From Chloroflexota bacterium (lineage in GTDB: Bacteria > Chloroflexota > Anaerolineae > Anaerolineales > Villigracilaceae), in assembly GCA_024224815.1 (NCBI GenBank), contig JAAENC010000834.1:1-64000 (forward strand): 64,000 nucleotides of DNA. Direction: 5' to 3'. Every line of letters starts with the position of its first letter. Within the stretch, counting starts at the first letter, position 1. The notes under the pieces are model-generated. The model did no database searches, was not told the DNA's origin, and saw nothing but the letters and a program-made list of their open reading frames with translations. A program made the translations under genes and the position numbers. This document shows, in pieces, positions 16,285 to 24,612 of the stretch.

Positions 16285-16557
16285 ATGTCTATTAGTAAAG
16301 AAGCAAAAACCCAAGTTATTGAAGAGTATCGTCGTGATGAGAAAGATACCGGTTCACCGGAAGTTCAAGTTGCGATCTTGACCAACCGTATTCTGACACT
16401 CACCGATCACTTGCGTGTGAATAAACACGATGAATCTTGCCGCCGCGGATTGTTGAAGATGGTCGGCCGTCGCCGCCGTTTGTTGGCTTATATGCGACGC
16501 GAAAATTACGCACGTTATTTGTCGCTGACTGAAGAGCTAAAACTACGCCGCAAGTAA
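16285..16557 (+). CDS. rpsO: 30S ribosomal protein S15
   Basis: A 90-residue protein with the full S15 pattern, including [25 protein letters not shown] and [18 protein letters not shown]. It binds 16S rRNA helices 20-22 early in small-subunit assembly. The pairing rpsO-pnp is widespread in bacteria. A strong terminator separates it from pnp here. Confidence 0.98.
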   Translation: MSISKEAKTQVIEEYRRDEKDTGSPEVQVAILTNRILTLTDHLRVNKHDESCRRGLLKMVGRRRRLLAYMRRENYARYLSLTEELKLRRK

Positions 16558-16573
16558 AATCAATTGTTAGACC

Positions 16574-16606
16574 GAGTAGATGGTCGTTGCCATCTACTCT
16601 TTTTAT
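16574..16606 (+). terminator. Terminator between rpsO and pnp
   Basis: The 10-bp stem GAGTAGATGG / CCATCTACTC with a 6-nt loop is followed by TTTTTATAT. Expression of pnp may depend on read-through or a separate promoter. Confidence 0.88.
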
Positions 16607-16759
16607 ATAGGCAGATGGTCTGCCATAAGTTTCCGTTGGTTAGGAATTGAAAGGTGTTGATAACGGGGATTTGCAAGTTTGCAGGTGGCAGGTTTGCAAG
16701 TTTCAACAGAAGTTGTCACTAGCTTTCAGTCCCTAATCAGGCGGGAAAAGGAAAAAAAA

Positions 16760-18952
16760 ATGAAACCCGAAGTAAAAAGCTATACCGCCGAGGTTGGCGG
16801 GCGTACTGTCACATTTGAGACAGGAAAACTCGCCCACCAAGCTGGTGGCTCCGTAACCGTGCAACTTGAAGACGCAATGGTCTTTTGTGCTGCAACCATG
16901 AGCAAAGGCGCTCGTGATGTCAATTTCTTGCCGATGAGCGTTAATTATGAAGAGCGCATGTACGCCGGTGGGCGTATCCCCGGCTCTTTCTTCCGTCGTG
17001 AAGGTCGCCCGCACACAGACGCAATTCTCACATCCCGTCTCACCGATCGCCCCCTGCGCCCCCTCTTCCCCGATGGAATGCGCAACGATATTCAGGTGCT
17101 AATTTATTCGCTTTCTGCGGATGATAACCCCCTCGATATTTTGGCAATCAACTCCGCTTCTGCGGCAGTCAGCATTTCCAATATCCCCTGGGATGGCCCT
17201 GTGGGCGCAGTCCGAATCGGACGCATTGACGATGAATTTATCGTCAACCCGACTTATGCACAAATGGACGAATCCTCCTTGGATTTACGCTTGGCAGGCA
17301 CCAAAGAAGCAATTCTGATGGTCGAAGCTGGTGCGGATGAAATCCCTGAAGACATCATGGTCGAAGCTCTTGCCTTAGGCCATGCTTCCATTCAACCCAT
17401 TATTGAAGCAATCTCCACGATGGCAGCAGAAGTTGGCAAAGAAAAAGACGAGCCAATTTTAGACAAAGCTGATGAAGCACTCGGACAAAAAGTTTACGAT
17501 TTTTGCAGCGCAGAACTCACCGATTTGGTCTCAAAACCGCTCGATAAGGCCACTTTCTATGGCAGCATTGACGATCTGAAAGCCAAAACTGTTGAAGCTA
17601 TGCTCGCAGAAGACGAAGAACTTGCCACCAGTGACATCAAAGAAGCCTTTGGCGCAGCAGAAAAGAAAATCATTCGCGAGCGCATGCTCAGCGCAGGCGT
17701 TCGTATTGACGGACGTGGCCCTAAAGACGTACGCCCAATCTGGTGCGAAGTTGATGCCAGCCCCCGCGCGCATGGCTCTGCCATTTTCACTCGTGGCGAA
17801 ACGCAAGCGCTCTCAGTTGCAACTCTTGGCACGCTTCGTGACGCCCAAATGCTCGATGGGCTAAATCCCGAAAAAGAAGCCCGCTACATGCACCATTACA
17901 ACTTCCCACCCTTCTGCACCGGCGAAACCAAAATGTTACGCGGCACCTCCCGCCGAGAAGTTGGTCACGGTGCATTAGCAGAACGCGCTCTTTTGCCCGT
18001 TATCCCAAGCAAAGAAGAATTCCCTTACACCATCCGTGTCGTCTCTGAAATTATGGCTTCAAACGGATCATCTTCGATGGCATCCGTCTGTGGCTCAACC
18101 ATGTCCTTAATGGATACAGGTGTGCCGATTAAAGCCCCCGTATCGGGCGTGGCAATGGGTTTGGTTACCGATGGTGAGCGTTACCATATCCTCAGCGATA
18201 TTCTCGGCACCGAAGATCACCTCGGCGATATGGATTTCAAAGTAACAGGCACCACAAAAGGCATCACCGCCTTGCAAATGGACATCAAAATTTCCGGTCT
18301 CAGCACCGAATTGATGGCAGAAGCCCTCACGCAATCACACGAAGCCAGAATGCATATCATGGACGAAATGATGAAAACCATCAAGACCCCACGCCCTGAA
18401 ATGAAAAACCACGTTCCGCGTGTAACTTCTGTAACGATCCCCGTCGAGAAAATTGGCGCAATTATTGGACCAGGCGGAAAAACAATCCGCGCTATCCAGG
18501 AAGAAACTGGCGCACGTCTCGATATTGAAGACGACGGCACAGTTTATATCTCTGCCGCAGACGGCGAAAGTGAAGCCGCCGCACGTGCACGCGTTGAAGG
18601 TCTCACCGAAAGCGCAGTTCCCGGGCGAATCTACACAGGCCGCGTTGTTCGCGTGGTTGATTTTGGCGCATTCGTCGAAATTCTCCCCGGTATGGACGGA
18701 CTTGTCCACATCTCCCAATTGGATAGTGTCCGCATTAACAGCGTAGAAGATGTAGCCAATGTTGGCGATGAAATTACCGTTATGGTCACAGCTGTTGACC
18801 CCGCCGGAAAAATCCGTCTTTCAAGAAAAGCCGTACTCGAAGGCTGGTCTCTTGAAGAAGCTGTCGCTGCTGATAAGCCAAAACCACGTGGTGGCAATAA
18901 TCGTGGGCGCGGCAACGACCGCAATCGCGGTGGACGCAGTAACCGACGATAG
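16760..18952 (+). CDS. pnp: Polyribonucleotide nucleotidyltransferase (PNPase)
   Basis: A 730-residue 3'-5' phosphorolytic exoribonuclease of the RNA degradosome. Domains in order are RNase PH 1 (about 10-140), a helical linker, RNase PH 2 (about 300-540), KH (about 548-605; IIGPGGKTI) and S1 (about 612-685; GRIYTGRVVRVVDFGAFVEI). The C-terminus ends in an Arg/Gly/Asn-rich tail. The ATG at 16760 follows AAAAGGAAA; upstream in-frame codons translate repeated intergenic words and are rejected. A near-perfect terminator follows. Confidence 0.97.
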   Translation: MKPEVKSYTAEVGGRTVTFETGKLAHQAGGSVTVQLEDAMVFCAATMSKGARDVNFLPMSVNYEERMYAGGRIPGSFFRREGRPHTDAILTSRLTDRPLRPLFPDGMRNDIQVLIYSLSADDNPLDILAINSASAAVSISNIPWDGPVGAVRIGRIDDEFIVNPTYAQMDESSLDLRLAGTKEAILMVEAGADEIPEDIMVEALALGHASIQPIIEAISTMAAEVGKEKDEPILDKADEALGQKVYDFCSAELTDLVSKPLDKATFYGSIDDLKAKTVEAMLAEDEELATSDIKEAFGAAEKKIIRERMLSAGVRIDGRGPKDVRPIWCEVDASPRAHGSAIFTRGETQALSVATLGTLRDAQMLDGLNPEKEARYMHHYNFPPFCTGETKMLRGTSRREVGHGALAERALLPVIPSKEEFPYTIRVVSEIMASNGSSSMASVCGSTMSLMDTGVPIKAPVSGVAMGLVTDGERYHILSDILGTEDHLGDMDFKVTGTTKGITALQMDIKISGLSTELMAEALTQSHEARMHIMDEMMKTIKTPRPEMKNHVPRVTSVTIPVEKIGAIIGPGGKTIRAIQEETGARLDIEDDGTVYISAADGESEAAARARVEGLTESAVPGRIYTGRVVRVVDFGAFVEILPGMDGLVHISQLDSVRINSVEDVANVGDEITVMVTAVDPAGKIRLSRKAVLEGWSLEEAVAADKPKPRGGNNRGRGNDRNRGGRSNRR

Positions 18953-18976
18953 TTCACAAAATACAGCAAGAAACTG

Positions 18977-19016
18977 AAAAACTTGTAAGAGATTGAATCT
19001 CTTACAAGTTTTTTCG
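18977..19016 (+). terminator. Terminator of pnp
   Basis: AAAACTTGTAAGAGATT at 18977-18993 pairs perfectly with 18996-19012 and runs into TTTTTT. Confidence 0.9.
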
Positions 19017-19082
19017 TTAAATGAACATAACGCTATAAAAATACCCTATAATTGAAAAAAACTTTCAACAGGAGATACGCTA

Positions 19083-19424
19083 ATGCTTACACTTTTACTC
19101 GCCGGTTTTTTCGCCTTAGCCTATGGCGCTTTTGCAGCCTTCTCAGCTCTCAAAGCAATGCGCCAAGAACAAATTTCACTTGGCTCTGCTGCCCTTTCAG
19201 GGTTTCTCGGGATAATTATTATGCTTTCAGCCTTATTTATCCCCTTTAAAATTCAGATTGCCTTCTACGCACTTATAGCGGGACTAATCGCCATGTTCAT
19301 CGTAGCTGTAAAAAACAGCTCAGCAATCCACGGGGAAACAAAGCCCAAACATCATGTAGCGCGTCTAATTATCTCGCTTCTCATCGCTGGCATGGCATTC
19401 TCCGGGATATTTCTTACACCCTAA
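19083..19424 (+). CDS. Small integral membrane protein of unknown function
   Basis: A 113-residue protein with four hydrophobic segments (about 2-22, 35-54, 57-77, 92-112) and a short basic loop. It was not recognised. AGGAG lies at 19070 and a TATAAT at 19047-19052, giving a short leader. It is monocistronic, with terminators on both sides. Confidence 0.7.
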   Translation: MLTLLLAGFFALAYGAFAAFSALKAMRQEQISLGSAALSGFLGIIIMLSALFIPFKIQIAFYALIAGLIAMFIVAVKNSSAIHGETKPKHHVARLIISLLIAGMAFSGIFLTP

Positions 19425-19431
19425 TTTCAAC

Positions 19432-19464
19432 AGACTAGAAAAGTCTTAAAGACTTTTCTAGTCT
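19432..19464. terminator. Bidirectional terminator between convergent genes
   Basis: A perfect 15-bp stem AGACTAGAAAAGTCT / AGACTTTTCTAGTCT with a 3-nt loop lies between the plus-strand membrane protein and minus-strand murE. Confidence 0.9.
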
Positions 19465-19470
19465 CTCATA

Positions 19471-21069
19471 TCACCCTTCTTGCGTAGGCAAATAAGGCAT
19501 TTCAGGGGCGTCATCTATACCCAAGAATTTCCCTAAAGCCGCACGGGTAGCGACCAAATCATCCCACGGATATTCTGTTTCGCCAAAACACATAGATTGC
19601 TCATGGCCTTTTCCACAGACCAAAACAATATCATCTGGATTTGCCAACTGTAACGCAAACAGGATTGCCTCCCCCCTATCTTCTACACGCCAAAAAGATT
19701 CATTCTCGATACCGCCCTTGTCAACAGCCCCTTCTGCCATCTCGGACAAGATTCCACTAAGCGACTCGGTGCGTGGATCCTCCGCTGTTAGCACAGTTAA
19801 ATCTGCCAACTCGGCAGAAATTTCTGCCATTAGACGGCGTTTTTCTTTATCACGCAATCCTGCTGACCCAAAGAGCGCAATAATGCGTCCCTTCGTCATT
19901 TCACGCGCAGAATTAATTGCGACTTTGAGCGCATTTGGCGTATGTGCAAAATCGACGATGGTTGTAAATTCTTGCCCCATATCAATTCTTTCCATTCGTC
20001 CGGGGATGCCTTTTAACGCAACGATGCCTTGTGCGGCGATCTCTGGCTCAAGTCCAAGCCCAAAGACAGCGGCGGAGAAAGCGGCCAGAGCGTTTGAGAT
20101 GTTATAGCTACCGACCAAGTTTGTTTTGGTTTTTATTTTAAATTCTGCCCCCTTCCTAGCCTTCCCCCTGAGAGGGAAGGAATCAATACTCCCTACTATT
20201 GTGAATTCAATGCCGTCGAGGAGGTATTTCACATCCACAGCTTGGGCATCGGCAGATGTCTCCACGCTGTAGCAAGCCGTGGGGACAGGTGTGATTCGGG
20301 AGAGATAATCGAAGGAGCCGTCATCATCACGATTGAGAATCGCTATTCGGCGCGTATCCCGCCCTTTGTCCACTGTATCGCCCAGACTCTCAAATAATCG
20401 TCCTTTGGCGGCTCTGTAGGCTTCGTAGGAGCCGTGATAGTCGAGGTGTTCGTGCGTGATATTGGTGACAATACCAATATCGAATTCGCAAGCGTCTACA
20501 CGATATTGCGCCCAGCCATGCGATGTGGTTTCGAGAATAACATGGGTTAAACCAGCATCGAGCATTTGGGTAAGATAGCGCTGCGTATCGAGGGCATCGG
20601 GGGTGGTGACGTGAAAACCGGTATCGAGAATTTCATCGCCGATAATGGCATTAACGGTAGAAATCATGCCAACTTTTAGCTTGGCTTCGCGCAAAATCTG
20701 ATAGAGAAAATTGCTCGTGGTGGTTTTGCCATCTGTGCCCGTAACGCCAAGCATGGTCAGTTTTCGTGCGGGAAAACCGTAATAAGCCGCTGCAAGGTGA
20801 GCAATCGCTTGGCGAGCATTTTCTACTTGAATATAGGGAATGGGAAGATCGGCAATCTCCTGCTCCCCCACAATGGCGACGGCGCCCTGCTCGATAGCAT
20901 TGGAGATATATTTATGCCCGTCAAAATACTCTCCAGACATGGCAATAAAAAGGTCATCTTTTTGGACTTTTCGAGAGTCTGAAATAATCTCGCGAATGGG
21001 TATCTCTGTAGTTTCACCAGAGATAATCTTGAGTGGAAATTCAGTAAATAAATCAGAGAGTGACAGCAT
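19471..21069 (-). CDS. murE: UDP-N-acetylmuramoyl-dipeptide ligase (MurE)
   Basis: A 532-residue Mur ligase that adds the third, diamino residue to the peptidoglycan precursor in the cytoplasm. Domain 1 (about 1-100) binds the UDP moiety. The central ATPase domain carries GVTGTDGKTTTSNF. The C-terminal domain carries FGSAGLRDKEKR and the specificity loop EDPRTES, where E. coli has DNPRxE for meso-diaminopimelate. The retained Arg favours a carboxylate-bearing third residue, but ornithine or lysine cannot be excluded. No other mur gene is adjacent. Confidence 0.92.
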   Translation of the reverse strand: MLSLSDLFTEFPLKIISGETTEIPIREIISDSRKVQKDDLFIAMSGEYFDGHKYISNAIEQGAVAIVGEQEIADLPIPYIQVENARQAIAHLAAAYYGFPARKLTMLGVTGTDGKTTTSNFLYQILREAKLKVGMISTVNAIIGDEILDTGFHVTTPDALDTQRYLTQMLDAGLTHVILETTSHGWAQYRVDACEFDIGIVTNITHEHLDYHGSYEAYRAAKGRLFESLGDTVDKGRDTRRIAILNRDDDGSFDYLSRITPVPTACYSVETSADAQAVDVKYLLDGIEFTIVGSIDSFPLRGKARKGAEFKIKTKTNLVGSYNISNALAAFSAAVFGLGLEPEIAAQGIVALKGIPGRMERIDMGQEFTTIVDFAHTPNALKVAINSAREMTKGRIIALFGSAGLRDKEKRRLMAEISAELADLTVLTAEDPRTESLSGILSEMAEGAVDKGGIENESFWRVEDRGEAILFALQLANPDDIVLVCGKGHEQSMCFGETEYPWDDLVATRAALGKFLGIDDAPEMPYLPTQEG

Positions 21070-21090
21070 AATAAAATAAGGTCGGGCTAT

Positions 21091-21765
21091 TTATTGTTGT
21101 AATTTATACTTTTCTAAAAACTCAAGAACTTCTTTTCTAAATGAAAAATTCGTGTAAACTTTAAAGGGTTTGCGTTGTCCCTGAATATGAATAGATACTT
21201 TATCTTGTAAAAGCCGTTTTTTATATTCAATATTATTGACTTCTAATAATGGTATTCTATCAATTGTTTGCGGTTTTCCCGACATGCCTAAACTAAGAAC
21301 AATAAGATTATCTTTAGTCAATCCAAATAAGTATTGACTTGTTCCTATTTTCATTTGGGAATTATCAACTCCTAATATTGTGGCAAGTAAAGTTTCGCCT
21401 ATTTCAAGTTGCCCAACCATTATTTGCTCAAGTTTATATAAGCCTCGTTTCCGTCGTGGAACATCTAAGGGAATAATAATATCGCCTGTTTCAACTTCCT
21501 TTGCTGGAGCAAGTTCTCCTGATTCAATTGCTTTTTTCTGACGCGCAGAACCAACTGCTAAATAAATTTGGGCAATCCAAATAAGAAAGGAAATACGAAG
21601 ACCGAAAATTTCTAAAAAACTATCTATCGGAGAAAAATTATATAGCGCAAAAGAAAAAACCAAAAGAAACCAAACTATAAATATCTCTTTCCATTTTTTT
21701 AATAGAAGATACCCTAATCCTGGAAAAAGTGAAGCTATACCAACGATCCATGGTGACTGAAACAT
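21091..21765 (-). CDS. Membrane protein with C-terminal PH-like (YokE-type) domain
   Basis: A 224-residue protein starting at the ATG at 21765, which has GGAGG 7 nt upstream; the longer opening to 21792 has no such site. Two to three transmembrane helices lie within residues 1-85, then a cytoplasmic linker, then a domain (about 115-222) with the strand pattern of bacterial PH-like domains (GETLLATILGV, YLFGLTKDNLIVLS, PFKVYTNFSFRKEV). It is strongly AT-rich compared with murE and the atp genes around it, which hints at separate acquisition. The function is unknown. Confidence 0.6.
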   Translation of the reverse strand: MFQSPWIVGIASLFPGLGYLLLKKWKEIFIVWFLLVFSFALYNFSPIDSFLEIFGLRISFLIWIAQIYLAVGSARQKKAIESGELAPAKEVETGDIIIPLDVPRRKRGLYKLEQIMVGQLEIGETLLATILGVDNSQMKIGTSQYLFGLTKDNLIVLSLGMSGKPQTIDRIPLLEVNNIEYKKRLLQDKVSIHIQGQRKPFKVYTNFSFRKEVLEFLEKYKLQQ

Positions 21766-21807
21766 ATATTTCCTCCAACTTAAATTTCTCAAATATCTAA
21801 AAGTAAT

Positions 21808-21848
21808 AAAAAAGGTTTTGATAACAAAAAGTCATCAAAACCTTTTTT
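21808..21848. terminator. Terminator of the ATP synthase F0 operon
   Basis: AAAAAAGGTTTTGAT (21808-21822) pairs with ATCAAAACCTTTTTT (21834-21848). On the minus strand it follows the atpF-H fusion and ends in T runs. Confidence 0.9.
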
Positions 21849-21864
21849 GATTCAAAAGAAAAAC

Positions 21865-22599
21865 CTAACGCATGTTTTGGCGTAGGCCTTCGAGTTTGCC
21901 TGCTACAGAGCCATCTACGACTTTGTCGCCAACTTTGATGACCAAACCACCAAGAATAGCGGGGTCAACAAGAAAAGATACAGCTTCTGCGCCAGATTTG
22001 GCAAGAACATCGTTCTTGACAGTTTTTTGCTCTGCATCGGTAAGAGGCAATGCGCTTGTTACTTCAGCGGAATCGCCTTTGAGATCTGCGCCATCCAAAA
22101 CAACGACAGAACCATCTTTTACACCGGCAAAGAAATCGTTTAAGAGAGCGTGCTGACGTTTCTCATCAAGAGATTCGCCAACCAATTTCTGTGCGCCTGC
22201 AATAGCAAGAGCGGCAACTTGACCACGAAGATCGCCAAGCATCTGAGTGCGCTCTGCGTCGATACCGGCAAGTGCTTTTTCTTTTGCTGTGGCAGCTTCT
22301 GCTTCAGCAGCAGCTTTTACATCAGCACCGGCAGACTGAGCACGCTCAGTTGCTTCGCTAACGATTTTGCTGGCTTCAGCTTGTGCTTCAGCTTTAATTT
22401 TTGCAGCTTCTTCTTCAGCATTAGCGCGCGCTTCAGCAGCAACACGAGAATCTTCCATGCCTTGAGCTATGGTCTCGCGGCGTGTTTCGAGCATTTTGCC
22501 AACAGGACCAACAATCCACTTAGCTACAACGGTATAAACAATAAGTAGATTGACAATTTGAACTAATAAAAAGGGTAAGTTAATACCTAGTGCTTCCAT
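21865..22599 (-). CDS. atpF-atpH: ATP synthase F0 subunit b fused to C-terminal part of F1 subunit delta
   Basis: A 244-residue fusion. Residues 1-30 are the subunit b membrane anchor, and residues 35-125 are an Ala/Glu-rich coiled coil typical of the b stalk. From about 126 the sequence changes to delta (OSCP): residues 180-244 contain SALPLTDAEQ, DPAILGGLVIKVGDKVVDGS and KLEGLRQ, the conserved end of delta. The N-terminal six-helix bundle of delta seems much reduced. The chain would form the peripheral stalk linking F0 to the F1 crown. The gene is last in an operon that lacks atpA, atpG, atpD and atpC. Confidence 0.9.
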   Translation of the reverse strand: MEALGINLPFLLVQIVNLLIVYTVVAKWIVGPVGKMLETRRETIAQGMEDSRVAAEARANAEEEAAKIKAEAQAEASKIVSEATERAQSAGADVKAAAEAEAATAKEKALAGIDAERTQMLGDLRGQVAALAIAGAQKLVGESLDEKRQHALLNDFFAGVKDGSVVVLDGADLKGDSAEVTSALPLTDAEQKTVKNDVLAKSGAEAVSFLVDPAILGGLVIKVGDKVVDGSVAGKLEGLRQNMR

Positions 22600-22621
22600 T
22601 TAACTCTCCTGTATATAGTGT

Positions 22622-22864
22622 TTAGCCAATAACAAACAAAATCAGGAGCGCAACAACAAGACAATAAATAGCGACAGCTTCGGCGAATGCGATGCCGAGA
22701 ATCATATTTGTCTGAATATTGCCTGCGGCATCTGGGTTACGTCCCATTGCCTGTACAGCACCGCTTGTAACGATACCAATACCAGCGCCTGCGCCGATAG
22801 CACCGATCATTGCTAAACCAGCACCAATTAATTTTCCAAGAATAGTTGCAGCTGCTACATCCAT
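22622..22864 (-). CDS. atpE: ATP synthase F0 subunit c
   Basis: An 80-residue hairpin of two membrane helices that forms the rotor ring. The polar loop is GRNPDAA (41-47) and the ion-binding carboxylate is Glu62 in AFAEAVAIY. The residue after the Glu is Ala, and the Gln/Ser/Thr set of sodium-binding c subunits is absent, so coupling to protons is expected. It lies 22 nt upstream of the b-delta gene. Confidence 0.96.
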   Translation of the reverse strand: MDVAAATILGKLIGAGLAMIGAIGAGAGIGIVTSGAVQAMGRNPDAAGNIQTNMILGIAFAEAVAIYCLVVALLILFVIG

Positions 22865-22942
22865 TTTAAAAACCTCCGAATAGTTTCGGGCGGGAGAACC
22901 GCCTCTTATAGTTTCCCGAGCATATTGCCCGAAATTAAATTA

Positions 22943-24004
22943 TTAAGCGTGAGCCTCGTCGTGATCGCCGTGGCTTTGAGTAGCTTGAGCCATAAAAGTC
23001 ATGGTCAGCATACCGAAAACAATAGCCTGAATCATACCTACAAAAAGTTCAAGCATATAGAACATTGCGGGGACAAAGAAGGGAACTAATGAACCCATAA
23101 CAAAGAGCAAAACTGCGCCCGCAAAAAGGTTACCAAAAAGACGGAAGGCAAACGAAAGCACCTTCGAAAGTTCGGAAACCAACTCAAGCAAACCTACACC
23201 AAAATCAATAAAACCAAAAATGGGTTTACTGAAAAAGTGTTTTACGTTGAAAAATTTAGTCAAATAACCCCACCCTAAAGCCTTGAAGCCAATTACCTGC
23301 ACCATGACTACTGCGACAATTGCCAGAGCAAAGGTGAAGTTCAAGTCAGTGGATACCGGTCGGAAGAAAGGAATGATGGCTGCGCCATGATGCTCTTCAC
23401 CATGATCGTCAGTTGCCATTTCTTCACCATGCGTATCTTCTTCTGCATGGGTATCTTCTACATGGGCATCGGCAGCCATTTCAGCGGAATCATCCCAAAT
23501 GGTCTGAATACCGGCAACAGTACGAACTGAGTGCTCGCCGTGTCCTTCATGAAGAAGACCAATTGTTTCAACACCGGGCAACAAACCGAGCCAGTTAGCT
23601 GATAAAACCAAAAGCGTGATCGTTGCAAACCAAGGGAAAATATCCTTCGTCCACTTACCGGCTGTACCTTCGGTCATATTCTCTAATGCTTCAAGCAAAG
23701 CTTCAACCGCTCCGCTGACACCTTTCAGCGCCACACTTCCGCTTTTTACACCACGGTAAACAAAAAAAGCGATTGCGAAAACGACCAGATCAGCACCAAG
23801 CATACCTATCAAAGTATTGGTCAAATATAAACCCGGAATACCGAAAAGAGGTGTTTCGCTTAGTCTTTCACCAGGCAAGAACACCTCAGGCATAATGGGC
23901 TTAATTCCCAAACCAACACCTGTAAACAAGAACACGCCTAGCAAAATTGCCGCTAGCACTACCCAACGTGCCCAAGTTCGGTTTTTGGATTTTGTTTCAC
24001 TCAC
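22943..24004 (-). CDS. atpB: ATP synthase F0 subunit a with His/Asp/Glu-rich insert
   Basis: A 353-residue stator channel subunit. The conserved helix with the essential Arg is seen in SFAFRLFGNLFAGAVLL, and the C-terminal helix in GMIQAIVFGMLTMTF. Length exceeds the usual ~230-270 because of an N-terminal extension and an insert at residues 152-207 with nine His and many Asp/Glu, between the helix ending NWLGLLPG and the one starting DLNFTFALAI. By E. coli topology this loop faces the outside. The tail also ends in QSHGDHDEAHA. It overlaps the upstream atpI/Z-like gene by 8 nt. Confidence 0.94.
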   Translation of the reverse strand: MSETKSKNRTWARWVVLAAILLGVFLFTGVGLGIKPIMPEVFLPGERLSETPLFGIPGLYLTNTLIGMLGADLVVFAIAFFVYRGVKSGSVALKGVSGAVEALLEALENMTEGTAGKWTKDIFPWFATITLLVLSANWLGLLPGVETIGLLHEGHGEHSVRTVAGIQTIWDDSAEMAADAHVEDTHAEEDTHGEEMATDDHGEEHHGAAIIPFFRPVSTDLNFTFALAIVAVVMVQVIGFKALGWGYLTKFFNVKHFFSKPIFGFIDFGVGLLELVSELSKVLSFAFRLFGNLFAGAVLLFVMGSLVPFFVPAMFYMLELFVGMIQAIVFGMLTMTFMAQATQSHGDHDEAHA

Positions 24005-24284
24005 GATTTAAATCCTCCTCGAAATTCTTAATTGCATCATCATCTGTCTTCAATTTAGTAGTCGCCGTCTTCACGATTTTATAGAGAGCAAAAACCGAAA
24101 CAGGCGCACTACCTACGATAAAAAGAATAGTAAAAAGCGGCTTCGTAGCAAATTCACGGTCAAGCCATAAACCTGCAAAAAGCGCGCCTAAAATAATCAC
24201 TGGAGTGATACAACCCACCTGCCCAACAACCCCTACAAGTATGGTATTAAAACGGTTTTTTGATTGATTCTCCAGTTGACTCAT
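23997..24284 (-). CDS. AtpZ/AtpI-like F0 assembly membrane protein
   Basis: A 95-residue protein with two transmembrane helices (about 25-45 and 50-70) and the GALFAGLWLDREF motif of the AtpZ/AtpI family, which helps c-ring assembly or Mg2+ handling. It is the first gene of the F0 operon and overlaps atpB. A TATAAT box ends only 8 nt before its ATG, so its mRNA is probably leaderless. Confidence 0.8.
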   Translation of the reverse strand: MSQLENQSKNRFNTILVGVVGQVGCITPVIILGALFAGLWLDREFATKPLFTILFIVGSAPVSVFALYKIVKTATTKLKTDDDAIKNFEEDLNRE

Positions 24285-24292
24285 AGATGCGG

Positions 24293-24321
24293 ATTATAAC
24301 ATAGGGATTTTGATGGGGCAA
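24293..24321 (-). promoter_or_regulatory. Promoter of the F0 operon, apparently leaderless
   Basis: On the minus strand TTGCCC (24316-24321) and a perfect TATAAT (24293-24298) are separated by 17 nt; the ATG of the first gene is 8 nt after the -10 box. Transcription would start within one or two bases of the start codon. Confidence 0.75.
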
Positions 24322-24428
24322 CAAAAAAACACCCTTTTTTCAGGATAAAAAGCCGTATCACGCCTGAATTTTGGCTTGCTTCCGTTAAATCAGCTTGGTC
24401 GGCAAAAAGAGCACTAAAAGATGATGAT

Positions 24429-24529
24429 TTTGCGAGGCAGTTTTATCGCCGAAGCAATCTCATATTGGAGCAAGACTGCCGCGTCGCACACCCACATGCG
24501 TGAGTGCGGGCGTGCATGCTCCTCGCAGA
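24429..24529. repeat. Dispersed ~100-bp palindromic repeat
   Basis: The ends TTGCGAGGCA and TGCTCCTCGCAGA are inverted to each other, with GAAGCAATCT inside. The same ends and core occur at 35063-35166. It fills most of the gene-free gap 24285-24612, together with the nuoN terminator. Confidence 0.7.
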
Positions 24530-24565
24530 ATCAACCTTTTACTTCAACTTTCCTATGAACACAAA

Positions 24566-24604
24566 AAAAACTTCCGAAGCGTTGAAAAAACTTCGGAAGT
24601 TTTG
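24566..24604 (-). terminator. Terminator of the nuo cluster
   Basis: AAAACTTCCGAAG (24567-24579) pairs with CTTCGGAAGTTTT (24591-24603). On the minus strand it follows nuoN and ends in a T run. Confidence 0.9.
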
Positions 24605-24612
24605 CTTTTATT

